A stretch of DNA of 64,000 bases, from NCBI RefSeq assembly GCF_002575655.3, contig NC_053035.3, positions 86,391,322-86,455,321 of the forward strand, given 5' to 3'. Position 1 is the stretch's first letter. Each line of letters begins with the position of its first letter. The notes below the pieces were generated by a model, which was not told the DNA's origin, ran no database searches, and saw only the letters and a program-made list of their open reading frames with translations. The position numbers and the translations under genes are program-made. Positions 43,647 through 54,440 of the stretch are shown here, piece after piece. This DNA is from Aegilops tauschii subsp. strangulata. Taxonomy: Eukaryota > Streptophyta > Magnoliopsida > Poales > Poaceae.

Positions 43647-44160
43647 CAGTTGCTCGCTCCATTGTTCCGGAGAATGGAGTCTTAGTCATCGTGCCCATGA
43701 AGCATGGTTCGCAAGCATCAAGTGATTCATAATCAAGTGATTCCAAAAGCCCATCAGCATGGAGTTTCTTGATGCGCTTTACACCAATATGACCTAAACG
43801 GCAGTGCCACAAATAAGTTGCACTATCATTATTAACTTTGCATCTTTTGGCTTCAATATTATGAATATGTGTATCACTACAATCAAGATTCAATAGAAAT
43901 AGACCACTCATCAAGGGTGCATGACCATAAAAGATATTACTCATATAAATAGAACAACCATTATTCTCTGATTTAAATGAATAACCGTCTCGCATCAAAC
44001 AAGATCCAGATATAATGTTTATGCTCAACGCTGGCACCAAATAACAATTATTCTGGTCTAAAACTAATCCCGACGGTAGATGTAGAGGTAGCGTGCCGAC
44101 GGCGATCACATCGACTTTGGAACCATTTCCCACGCGCATCATCACCTCGTCCTTAGCCAA
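43624..44160 (-). pseudogene. C2 protease-proximal and pre-integrase segment
   Basis: The frame carries VGNGSKVDVIAVGTLPLHLP and the pre-integrase zinc-binding region LWHCRLGHIGVKR ... CEPCFMG (His-His-Cys-Cys). The protease DTGS region lies just upstream in broken frame (about 44160-44230), where a stop interrupts the CNSKQGL-like stretch. It runs into a frameshift at about 43640, before the integrase core. Confidence 0.8.
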
Positions 44161-44305
44161 TCTTCGTTTAATTCATAGCCCCTGTTTCGAGTTGCAAATA
44201 TGAGCAATAGAACCAGTATCAAATACCCAGGCGCTACTACAAGCATTAGTAAGGTACACATCAATAACATGTATATCAAATACACCTTTCACTTTGCCAT
44301 CCTTC

Positions 44306-44962
44306 TTATCCGCCAATACTTGGGGCAGTTCCGCTTGCAGTTACCAGTCCCTTTGCAGTAGAGCACTCAGTCTCAGGCTTAGGTCCAGACTTGGGCTTCT
44401 TCCCTTGAGCAGCAACTTGCTTGCCGTTCTTCTTGAAGTTCCCCTTCTTCCCTTTTCCCTTTTTCTTGAAACTAGTGGTCTTGTTAACCATCAACACTTG
44501 ATGCTCCTTCTTGATTTCTACCTCTGCGGCCTTTAGCATTGCGAAGAGCTCAGGAATTGTCTTTTCCATCCCTTGCATATTATAGTTCATCACGAAGCCT
44601 TTATAGCTTGGTGGCAGTGATTGAACAACTCTGTCAATGACACTATCATCAGGAAGATTAACTCCCAGCTGAGTCAAGTGGTTATGGTACCCAGACATTC
44701 TGAGTATGTGTTCACTGACAGAACTATTCTCCTCCATCTTGTAGCTATAGAACTTGTTGGAGACTTCATATCTCTCACTCGGGCATTTGCTTGAAATATT
44801 AACTTCAACTCCTGGAACATCTCATATGCTCCATGACGTTCAAAACGTCTTTGAAGTCCCGATTCTAAGCCGTAAAGCATGGCACACTGAACTATCGAGT
44901 AGTCATCAACACGTGACTGCCAGGCATTCACAATGTCTGCAGTTGCTGGCGCATGTGGTACA
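44306..44962 (-). pseudogene. C2 gag, frameshifted and truncated
   Basis: Two overlapping frames (44931-44674 and 44737-44306) together cover the gag from NAWQSRVDDYSIVQCAML to the lysine-rich KKKGKGKKGNFKKNGK tail. A frameshift lies near 44765. A second one, apparently loss of one T, occurs in the CCHC zinc knuckle near 44365, which turns CFYC into CSTAK. Upstream, gag is cut at 44962 by K3, so the N terminus is missing. Confidence 0.85.
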
Positions 44963-45180
44963 CACTACAAAAAAATACACTTCCGTGATGATACGTGTTT
45001 GTCACAGTAGGTCGCGTTTTTTGTCATGTCATGACAAATTTATGACAGAATCAAGATAGTCATACCTGTGTTGTCGTAGAAGTGTTCCATGACATTACCA
45101 AAATTATCATCACGGAAGTGTCCACTTCCATGATGATAAATTGCGCGTCATAGAAGTGCTTTCGTCAAGGGTGACCGACA
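44963..45180. repeat. K3 terminus and subterminal palindromes
   Basis: The motif ACTTCCGTGATGAT near 44982 recurs inverted and direct around 45108-45145 (ATCATCACGGAAGTG then CACTTCCATGATGAT), forming a hairpin, with ATGACAAATTTATGACA nearby. This is the subterminal-repeat pattern of CACTA transposons. Confidence 0.75.
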
Positions 45181-45359
45181 CGTGGCATCCACCGTAACGG
45201 AACGCCGTTAAGCTATCGGGTCGGGTTTTGGATCCGATAACCCGTTAACAGCCCCGGCCAATGGGGATTTTCCACGTGTAAAATCATCATTGGCAAGAGG
45301 AAACACGTGTCGGCTCATCGTTGGGACAGATGTCATCCACTCACTAGACAGAAGGCGCC

Positions 45360-46260
45360 TATGATACGTCGACACGTGGCATGGCCCAACAGTGGTCCAT
45401 TCATGTGAAAAGGCCGGCCCGTTTGACTTGGTCAAAAGCTGGCGGGCCGGCGCATGGAAAGCCTGTTAACGGCATGTTCGCATATAGCCCATTTACAGCC
45501 CGCTAAACCAAGGCCCGTTACGCCCTATCCGAATTAGGCCCAGTAGCGCCATCTGGGACATCCAATATGATTCCAGCCCGTTTTCACTTCTGGCCCATGT
45601 ATAGCCCATGACGTCTTTCGGCCCATATGAGGCCCTTTGTAACTCTTGGCCCATTAGCGGCCCGTGCTGAAACTGGCCCGTAATGAACAGTGTATTACTT
45701 TACACCCATTAACGGCCCGTGGTGAAACTGGCCCGTAATGAACAGTGTATCACTTTATACCCATTAACGGCCCGTTATTCCGTTGGGCCGTTTCCAGCCC
45801 AAGTTAACTTTCGGCCTTCTGAGGGCCCATTTATTCTTGGGCTCATTTGCAGCATTCGGTTACTTACGGCCCGTTACTGTCATTTTCTACTTGTGGGCCA
45901 AATTCAGCCCGTCGTTACAGTCGGCCCGTTTGTGGACCGTTATTCTGTTGGGCCATTTTCATAGCATCACCAAATACGGCCTATTAACGATGGCCTGTTA
46001 TGGTCGGCCCAGGAACGGACGATTCCAACTCTAGCCCATTTACGGCCATAATGCGGTCTGTTTGGCCCATGTTTGGCCAATCGATCATACGGCCCGTATA
46101 AGGCCCATTGATGATACGGCCCGCAGAAGGCCAATTGTTTCTACGGCCCGTAGAAGGCCCATTGTTTCTATGGCTCGTAGAAGGCCCACTGTTTCTACGG
46201 CCAGTAGGAGGCCCAGTGTCACTACAGTAAATATTAGCCCATGGTTATTGTGGCCTAGTT
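45360..46260. repeat. GGCCC-motif array in K3
   Basis: About 29 GGCCC/GGGCC pentamers, mostly in GGCCCGTT, GGCCCATT or TGGGCC context, were counted by eye in under 900 bases. A unit of about 54 bases containing CCCGTAATGAACAGTGTAT is duplicated at 45660-45770. TGGGCC/GGCCCA matches the plant 'site II' promoter motif. The array could instead be an extended transposase-binding region. Confidence 0.75.
46085..46232. repeat. Tandem 27-base repeat, about five copies
   Basis: Units of the form TACGGCCCGTAGAAGG + CCCATTGTTTC follow each other with few changes. The plus-strand frame through them (46062-46271) gives TARRRPIVS repeats, which I regard as incidental. Confidence 0.8.
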
Positions 46261-46545
46261 TAAAAAACTAGGTTATTGCAGCCACTAGCTAACCGCGGAA
46301 AAAGAACTGCAATGACTACAAGCAAACAAATAAACAAGATAACAAGGAAATAAATAAGCAAGCAACTAACGCTAGGCTATCACGGCTATTACACATATTA
46401 CATCCACTGGGCATCAAAGTTCGCCACCAGTGCAAATATAGGGAACAAAGCAGCATATCATATACACTGGTTGTCAAAGTTGGCGACCAGCGCAAATAAA
46501 CGCCGCAGCAACACAAATCCAGAACTGAAACCACTTCAGAAGATC

Positions 46546-46983
46546 TCAAGAAACAATATCCTGGGTACCCATAATGCTGGCAAGATGCTTAGCAAGCTTA
46601 TTAACTTTCTCTTGTTTGGCGCTTAAATCCTCCAGTGCTTGCTGTTGCACCAGAAAATATGCATCTGAATTCTGCAGGGACTTCCTCAGTCCTTCAGCTT
46701 CCTGTCGCAGCACATTTGATCGATGTCTTTCAACTTGAAGTTGAGACTCAAGAAGACGAACTGATTCAGGCAGCGAGTTCGAAGAGCTTGTGCCAGCAGT
46801 AGTGGCCAGTAACTCGAACACTACATCAAGACAGGACTTTTGGGTTCCCTCACTGTCGTCAAGATAGTTTTTATCAGCTTTCTTGGAGACCAACAGGGAT
46901 GTCTCACTATCTTGAACCTTATCTGCATTACTTCCTTTACCATTGGATAACGCGGTACTGTTCTCCAATATTTTGTCCGCATT
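46546..46983 (-). CDS. Last exon of the K3 gene: coiled-coil C terminus
   Basis: An AG acceptor (complement of CTAAAAG at 46984-46990) leads into ADKILENSTALSNGKGS, then KVQDSETSLLVSKK, CLDVVFELLATTAG and a heptad-rich helix of about 80 residues, ending in MGTQDIVS and a stop. The frame is clean over 438 bases. The helix suggests dimerisation or binding to another protein. No catalytic motif is present. Confidence 0.6.
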   Translation of the reverse strand, partial: NADKILENSTALSNGKGSNADKVQDSETSLLVSKKADKNYLDDSEGTQKSCLDVVFELLATTAGTSSSNSLPESVRLLESQLQVERHRSNVLRQEAEGLRKSLQNSDAYFLVQQQALEDLSAKQEKVNKLAKHLASIMGTQDIVS

Positions 46984-47466
46984 CTAAAAGAGAAACAAGC
47001 AGACACATCACATGTTTACCATGTTGTATATGAAACTCATTTTGGTAAATGAGTTCAGTAGTAAAGTGGACAGGATAACAGCATTAAACAAACATATATC
47101 TATGTACCATGGTCACTTTATGGTCTATATCATTCTAGTTTTTGTTGCCAAATCAAGATAGAGACACAGTTCAAATAATATTTGTTCAAGACAAAGCAGA
47201 ATAGATAGAATATAAGTGTGGGTAACTATAGAGCAATAACAACACTTGTAATGTGCATGACATGAGAACATAACTGTTTATTTAATTGAAACTGAAATCA
47301 ACATAGAGCAGGTTACAACAGCAAACCAGTTAAAGAAACAGGTTTAAAACATACCTGTTGCGCCATTGGAGTTTCAATTCCATCCTTCAAATTTGAAAAT
47401 AGTTGGTATGAGTAAATACAGTAATGCAAGAGCAAAGGAGTATGAACCATAGCTACAAAACCTGAC
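46984..47466 (-). other. K3 gene intron
   Basis: AT-rich intron-like sequence between two exons. One possible micro-exon (47384-47356, DGIETPMAQQ) is flanked by GTATGT on its 3' side. Nothing else is seen. Confidence 0.45.
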
Positions 47467-47829
47467 CTGAGAACAAATCTTCTTCTCCTGTAAGCGTTGA
47501 GTTGGGATTCGGAGTGGTGGTCCTCGTGCTTTGGGCACTGCAGTTCCCTTACTAACTGCTCGTGTTTGGGTGCTCTGTGGTGGAGACGGTGCTGTGTCAA
47601 CTGGAACTGGGTTACTATCTGCCGGGGTTGGGGTTAGAAGGGGTGTAGCTGGTTCTCTGTCCAACTGGGTAGGGGTACAATCTGCGAGAGTCTGGGTTAT
47701 GTGTGGTGGATCTGGTCCTTGGGCAAGTACAACCGTGGTTCTATCTGCATCAACTGGTAGCACTATCTTTTCTGAAGACCGTGTTGTTACTCCCTTAGAT
47801 ACTGCCATCACGCTCTCCAATTCAAATGG

Positions 47830-49370
47830 CTGATAAACAAGAAAAGTAATTGAAAGTATAGACATTGTATGATAGACATGTGCAATGGATCGTGGGGAAT
47901 AAAAGAGGGCATGAAATAATTCATATTTATGTTGTCTAACCAAACAGGATAGCATGACACAATTTCACATATATGATGGCTAACTAAACAGGATAGCATG
48001 ACACAATTTCACATTATGATGGCTAACTAAAAAAGATGGAAAGACATAGTTCAAAATATGAGACTATGTAAACAGGATGACATGACATAACTATATAATG
48101 TGTTTATTAAATAGGTTGGCATGCCATAATTCACATACATTCACGGATAGAATGCCATAATTCAAAATATGATGACTGTAAACACTAAACAGGATGAGAT
48201 GATATAACTATATGATGTCTTGATTAAATGGGTTGCCATGCCATAATTCAGATAGATGATGTGTATGTACTATGTAAACATGATGGCATGATATAATTCA
48301 AATATATGATTTATATAGTAAGCAAGTAAGCAGATGGCAATCCATATATGATGTAAAAACTAAGCAATGCAAGACAACATGCATGACATGGGTAATATAA
48401 CCCTGCCAAGTTTGAGCATAGACCTCAGGGGGGAAATAGGACTGGTCATCAGTCTCTGAATCCTCCTCTAAGGAGCTCTCTGTAACCAGCAAGATGTCTG
48501 CTTCAGCAGGTAGCATTGTCTGCTCTGAATACCTTGTTTTCACTCCAGATACTTCCATCACCGCTTCAAATGGCTGATGCACAGGAAGAGTAGTTGAATA
48601 TACAGACGTTGTCGACAAATGGAACACGTAATACAAAAAAATGATAGCATGATATAATTCACATACATGATGATTGGCTAAACAGCATGACATTGCATAA
48701 TTCACATATATAATGCCTTCGCAACAAGATAGCATTGTATAATTCACATATATAATGTCTTGCAACAAGATGGCAATGCATAATTCACATATATGGTAAT
48801 TAGACACTGAACAGGTGGCATTCACACAAAGCATGTCTAAACTAATCAAATGACATAGCAATGCGAGACACCATACACACGATATGAGCAACATAACCCT
48901 GCCAAGTTAGAGCATACACCTCGGGGGGGAATAGGACTGGTCATCTGTCTCTGAATCCTCCTCTGAGGAGCTATCCGTAACCAGCGAGATATGCGCTTCG
49001 TCAGATAGCATAGTCTGCTCTAAAGACCTTGTTTTCACTCCAGAACTTGCCATCACCGTGTCAAATGGCTGATGCACACGAAGAGCAGTTGAATGTACTA
49101 ACATTTTTGACAAATGTAATATGTAACGAAAAAAAGGATGGCCTGATATAATTTACATATAAGATGACTGGCTAAGCAGGATGGCATTGCAAAATTCACA
49201 TATATGATGCCTGGCTAAACAAGATGGCGTTGCATAATTCACATAAACGATGAATAAACTAAACAGATGGCATTCACACAAAGGATGTCTAAACTAAGCA
49301 GATGACATATTTGATGTATAAAGTAAGCAATGCAAGACACCATATGCATGATATAACCAACATCAGCATG
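47830..49370. repeat. Degenerate intronic minisatellite of the K3 gene
   Basis: Copies of a unit of roughly 40-50 bases built on GATGGCATGACATAATTCACATATATGATG and CTAAACTAAACAG occur in segments around exons B2, B1 and the acidic exon (for example 47950, 47995, 48290, 48650, 48705, 48770, 49190). Exons and their flanking repeats seem to have been amplified together. Confidence 0.7.
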
Positions 49371-49624
49371 CCAAGTTAGAGCGAAGACCTCAGGGGGTAA
49401 ATAGGAGTTGTCTTCTCCTTCTGAATCCCCCTCAGAACAGATATCTTCCTCTCGATTACAATCCGAAATGCGTGGAGGGGGGGCTGCCTTTGCGCCTACA
49501 ATGGAGCGACGTCTGCATGAAATTTTATTGCCACGCAATGCTCGTCTCTTTTGCTCTACATGTTCAGTTCCATTGTTTACAATAACTGTCATGCATAGGA
49601 ATAATACATAGTGAGATTATGTAA

Positions 49625-49960
49625 GGAGTGCATGCAGAAATCCAGAGTGATGGTAGCAACCTGTGGATAGACCCAAAACCAATAATAGCAGGCAGATAAT
49701 GGCTTCAGTTAAAAAATACAGATAATGGCTTCTTTACTGTTTGTTTCCCACCCAACATGAAACTCATAGTAGACACCGGAGATTAACCAGATAGTAGATA
49801 GATACTATTGATAGCGGCCCCGATATGTACCCCACAACCATTTAAAAACTCAAGTTTGACCATTAGTTTGGAGCTAACTCAGAGTCTAATCGGTGAACAG
49901 GACGATAAAGTAGCATGTAATATTAAGCGATTCATAACGTAAGCAGACACGAAAGAGTGT
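49625..49960. other. K3 gene intron, no feature
   Basis: No repeat or coding signal is visible here. Confidence 0.4.
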
Positions 49961-50191
49961 GACCTCTCTTGCGGACCCGTGTAGTCCTCGAGGTCATCTG
50001 CTCGGTTGATGATGGTAATGCAGTTTTCATGGCTGCCAGCGGCGGGGAAGAAGATCTAAGGCGGCGAAAGACAGTCTGGAGGCTGGATCCCTGCTGTGCT
50101 GGACCCTTCTGTCGTTGGAGCAGCTGAGCTGGGGTGGACGACGGCGCAGCAGGAGCGGGACAAACCACGCAAGGTTTTCTTTGACAACTAT

Positions 50192-50601
50192 CTGTAAGAG
50201 AAGTAATTCTGTAAGGGCTCGTTTGAATTGGAGGATTCCAACAATGCAGGGATAGGAAATAGACAGGAATAGGATAGGAATGCACGTGCAAAACAGAGAA
50301 TTTAAAAACACAGGATTTCTGCCAATTTGGGTGTTTGATTCACAACAATTGGAAGATCACAGGATGCAACGAAGCATGGTGAGATTAAGTCAAACCACAA
50401 GAAAATGGACGGTTATAATGCTATTATGCTACTATCTCTTAGTCTTGTGCTTCATGAATAGGAATTTGAAAAGGAGGACAAGTGAAAATTAAAATTCCTA
50501 CGTTTTTTATTTCAAGGAGACACTAAAGGAACAAATCCGTGTGCTCAGTGGACAATATATATAACATGTAGAGTAAAAAAGAGATGCAACAAGTGTACAA
50601 C
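50192..50601. other. K3 gene intron, no feature
   Basis: AT-rich sequence between exons A3 and A2. A long purine-rich piece (AGGGATAGGAAATAGACAGG) is the only notable pattern. Confidence 0.4.
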
Positions 50602-51469
50602 CTCTTTGGCGAAGCCATGTCGATCTCAGCGTGATTGGGTTGGCCGGTGAGGATGCTCCGGCTGACTTTGTTGTCGGAGGAGGGGAAGAAGATCTTAGGC
50701 ATCTGGAGATGGAGCCCGAGGTACTGCTCCGCTGTGATGGAGGTTTCGTCATTGGAGCAGCTCTGGTGAGTTGTACGACGCAGAGGCAAAAGCAGGACAA
50801 GAGAGACAACGAACAACGTTAACCTGAGTGGAATTCTAATAGCATCTCCAATACATGACGTAAAATACATAACCACAAAGTGCTAGATGTAAAATACATC
50901 AGCTGCTCATCTCTGAACTTAACTGTCGAAACTGAACTTAACTGTCGAAAGTGAACTTAACTGTCGAAACTGAATTTTGTTGTCGAAACTGAACGCACTA
51001 GCAAGGTGAGGCTACACGTCGGTCGACTGGCTTTTTCATCTCTGGTCAGTCGATTTTGCAGCCGTTGGATACGAAATCGAGGGCCTGCGGTTCATCTTCA
51101 ACCTCCACCCCCCTGAGCCACCAGCCACCACCGGCCAAACAGCAGCCCCCCGCCGCCCGCGGCCGGCGGTGCGACGCCCCGCCCGCCCCGAAAACACTCC
51201 CCACCGCCAGTCCGCCGCCGCCCCGGCCATCCCTCTAGGCCCCCCGTGCCAAGCTTTTTCTCCGGCGATCCCCACGCCACCGCCCCGCCACCGCCCCGCC
51301 ACCGCCGGCGACCACCGCCCCCATCCTGAACCCTAAGATAGACAGTGGGGTACCTCTCCGGCGAGCCCCCTCCCCGCTGCGGCTGGTTCTTCCTTCACCC
51401 CGGCGAGCCCCCCCACCCCCTGAAAATCGACTGACCCAAAAGTCGATTCAGTCGACTGAAGTGTAGCTA

Positions 51470-51605
51470 AATCGGAGCAGCATCGCAAGCAAGAGCAAGA
51501 GCGAGAGCAGCAGCGCGAGCAAGAGCAATAGCAAAAGCAGACCAGGCAAGGGACCGAGAGCAAGAGCAAAGCAGCAGCGCGAGCGACAGCTAAAGCAGCA
51601 ACAGC
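51470..51605. repeat. AGCAAG/AGCGAG hexanucleotide-type repeat
   Basis: More than fifteen AGCAAG, AGCGAG, AGCAGC and AGCAAT units follow one another between exons A2 and A1 of the K3 gene. It is a simple-sequence expansion. Confidence 0.75.
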
Positions 51606-52399
51606 TCCTACTGATGTGGACGTCGCCGCCGAGGGAGCGACGCCATGGAGGAAGTGGCCAGCGACGCCGCCGTGGATGGAGCCGCGCCGTGTCGGCTCGG
51701 GACCGAGTGCCGGCAGCACCATGAGATCGAATCAAGAAGAAAATGCGGCGATTATTGTACAACCTCTTTGGTGGCGCCGATTAGGCCGCAGCTTCATCCG
51801 AGGAAACGGTGATGATGATGCTCTTCCGGTGGTGCAGGTGAAGACGGCGGTGTGGGAATGGAGGTGGCGCGAAAGACGAGGGAACGTCGGGGCAGCTCCT
51901 TGGAGGTGGTGGACGGGGTGGCTGAACCGGCGGGACGATGAGATCGACGACGGATCCTCATCCGGTACGGTGGATGAGGGACGTCGAGGTGTTGCTGTGG
52001 ACGACGTCGCCGGGGAAGAGGCTCCGGCTGGGTGTCGGACGGAGCAGGGTGTGGGGTTTCGTCGCGGGTTTTCGCGGCCTCGGTGTACGAATGGGTGGGC
52101 GGATGGGATGGCAGTGGGGAACCATGGCTTAGAGACGCGCTTGTCCGAAATGTGGGGTAAGTTAAAAAAGTACCCCCACCGATTTGAGGCGGTTCTTTCG
52201 GTTCAGGGGTACCACGGGCATTTCGCGTGTCAGGATTTCACAGGAGGTGGGAGTTTTCGCGCGCGTTGTAATTTTGGAATAGCAAGGCGCGGGTTGAGAT
52301 GGAGGGAGTTGTCGGAGCACAACGAGACAAAGATATATCTTAAATATTTCGGGCTAACATGGCGCGGGTTGAAATTTCTGGACAAGCCTAACATGTACT

Positions 52400-53300
52400 G
52401 TACCAAATCAATGCGCACTACAAATGTCATTCAAAACTTTGAATTCATGTTATGTTCAATTAAAATATTTTGCTACGTGTATAATGCATGCAACCTACTA
52501 CTCAAATGAACGTTTTAGTGCATTCCAAACGTATATACTACCGCTTCAATATGAACTAAATTTGAATTTGTTTCTCTATTTGAATAAGATCTACAGTAAT
52601 GATTGTTGTGAAGTCAAAGCATTTGAATTCGTTTCTCTATTTTAATAAGATCTACAATCATCATTATTGTCAAGTTAAACCATCGTTTGTGTATTATCTT
52701 CACAGCACACCACATGATTAGTCTCGAGTTACATATGAACTATGTGTACTATATGAACTCGAACTAGATTTTTTGAATCCACTTTATTTTGATTTCAAAT
52801 CACATTACATTTCTAGCTCTAGCTAGATCTTCATAATCTAAACCGTGTCTCATATGTATAATGTGTTTATCACATTATGTATGGTGCCCCGCCCCCTACG
52901 CCTACAAGTATTTAGATGTGAGTTGCAAACACCACACATTACCACAAATTAAAATAAAATGTGAGAATGTTCGATATATAGTATTGTTTAGATTGTTCGA
53001 TATTTAGTTGTAAGCTACAAACGCCACACATTATCACAAATTCAAATAAAATGTGAGATTGTTTGATGTATAGTATGGTTTAGATTGTTCGGCATTTAGC
53101 TGTCAGTTGCAAGCGCCATGCATTATCACATTATGGTATAACATGTGCACAACACGTGTATCACCGCTATATTCATGCATGCAATGTTTAAAACACTATG
53201 ATCTCCTATTCAAATATATGAATCCGCTTTCATATCAAATTATGATCTTTGTTAGTCTCTTACACCCACACAATCCTCTAACCTTTGTAGCTACCACTAA
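52400..53300. other. AT-rich intergenic stretch with two small tandem repeats
   Basis: TTTGAATTTGTTTCTCTATT recurs 61 bases later (52561 and 52622). From 52921 a 92-base unit (AGTTGCAAACACCACACATTA...) occurs three times, starting at 52921, 53013 and 53105. No coding signal is seen. Confidence 0.65.
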
Positions 53301-53389
53301 CTTTCACTCGTGCATGCACAGGCCCTCCTCGCCCTCCCCCTCCCTCGGCATTCTATCCACCGGGCACATTCATTTTTTTCTTTAGGTCG

Positions 53390-54440
53390 TTCTCCCAGAG
53401 TCTCCACAACTCCTTTCCGACACACACCGATCGATAGACCTCTCCAGCGATGCCTGCCTACAACATACACACACACCTTCAATCTCCTCCTTTATGTGTC
53501 CTTGCCTCGTGTCTCTCATACGGTCAGACACACGTCTAAACTCTCGCCCCTCTTTTCATCGATCTCAGAACCGCACACTCCTCCCCCTATCTAGCTAGTA
53601 GTTGGGCCTCTCGCACCACCTCCTCGCTCCATTCTCTCTGTCTATCCGTCTCGCTGGGCCTTATTTGCCTCTAACAAATGGACGTACACCGACCGATCTC
53701 TCACTATACATATAGCTAGCTAGGTCCTTATAACTCGTTTTTACCCACACGTCAATCGATCTACCTCATTAGTTGTGTCTCTCCCTTCCTCCGACAAACA
53801 ACAATTGATCTACCGATCTAGTTAGGTTTGCTTACCAAACACATGGTTCCCCTTCCTCATCCATGGATGCGTCCCGACAGATCTATCACGCACAGGCACA
53901 CACAGAAACACATCCCCACTCTTATTGATAACATTGCAGTTCCACCCTCAGTTTGTCTAGTAGGCCTCTCCCACCATCTTCAAGAAGCAACTCCATCACC
54001 CATCCAGCACTCTACCCCTCTCCCTCCCTCTCCCTCCCTCTCTCTCTCCTCTCTCTCTCTGTCCCATCATATTTCCCGTCCTTCAGTTATGTATGGATGT
54101 CGACCGATCTCCCTCAAGACATAGCTGGGTCTCTCCTTCTCAACACATACGAGTCGTTCTACCTCTATAGTTAGGCCTCTGCCTACCCCTCCCCCCACCC
54201 CCCCACACACACACCGATACATCGAGCGCTCTAGTCATGTCTCCCTGCCACACACAAACTTGACATGTGCCCTCTAACGTTCCGGTAAGCCAGTCGCCCT
54301 ATATCTTTGACTTGCACACACACACAATTTCGATGGCTCTCTTCATCGATCTCGCACCCACCCACTTGATCCTCTCTTCGACTCTATCGATAGCTATGAC
54401 CGCTCCCTCTCTTCTCGTGGATTGCCCGACCCTCTATGTA
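53390..54440. repeat. Degenerate C/T-rich tandem repeat of roughly 100-130 bases
   Basis: Variants of CGATCTACC / GACCGATCTCTC followed by TAGCTAGGTC or TAGTTAGGCCTCTC and then CACACACA recur from 53400 to 54400, with (CT)n at 54000-54062 and CCCCACCCCCCCACACACAC near 54190. The period is irregular. Frames here are low-complexity. Confidence 0.6.

Larger units (their letters stand above)
17282..44962 (-). mobile_element. C2: Copia element on the minus strand, split by K2 and truncated by K3
   Basis: The 3' LTR lies at 17282-18874 plus 40969-41109, and the internal region at 41110-44962 runs RNase H, RT, integrase, gag in plus reading. K2 sits inside the LTR with a GAC duplication on both sides, and the LTR sequence is continuous across it when compared with C3. 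At 44963 the gag stops at a CACTACAAAAAA terminus (K3). The 5' LTR and the first part of gag are not in the window. Confidence 0.9.
46546..52100 (-). pseudogene. K3 multi-exon gene with amplified exons, function unknown
   Basis: Read on the minus strand, exons (by splice signals and mutual similarity) are A1 about 52100-51764, A2 50823-50602, A3 50191-49964, an acidic exon 49585 to about 49370, B1 49068-48898, B2 48573-48402, B3 47829-47467, a possible small exon near 47384-47356, and a last exon 46983-46546. The A exons share the C-terminal pattern R.LRSSSPP...R.RG (best in A2 and A3) and identical AGAG|GT donors. The B exons begin after ATCAG with FE/FD..VM..S.GV.TRS and contain SETDDQSY.PPEVYA. 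The last exon is a coiled coil (LLESQLQVERHRSNVLRQE, LEDLSAKQEKVNKLAKHLA). B1 has lost one base in a G/A run. No known domain was recognised. It may be a transposon accessory gene or captured host DNA. Confidence 0.5.

Noticed and set aside
46062..46271. Plus-strand frame with TARRRPIVS repeats as a possible repeat protein
   Set aside because: The repetition follows from a 27-base DNA repeat whose length is divisible by three. No start context or flanking coding sequence supports translation.
47830..49370. Possible CRISPR-like array because of regularly spaced repeats
   Set aside because: Repeat units are degenerate, spacing varies, and the context is a plant transposon intron. It is a minisatellite.
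51616..52509. 297-codon plus-strand frame
   Set aside because: It is antisense to the candidate exon A1 of the K3 gene and runs into AT-rich sequence. Its composition is low-complexity and there is no domain. Kept out, though transcript data could reverse this.
53953..54174. Ser/Leu/Pro-rich frame that could suggest a secreted peptide
   Set aside because: It is translation of (CT)n and CTCCC repeats. No other support exists.
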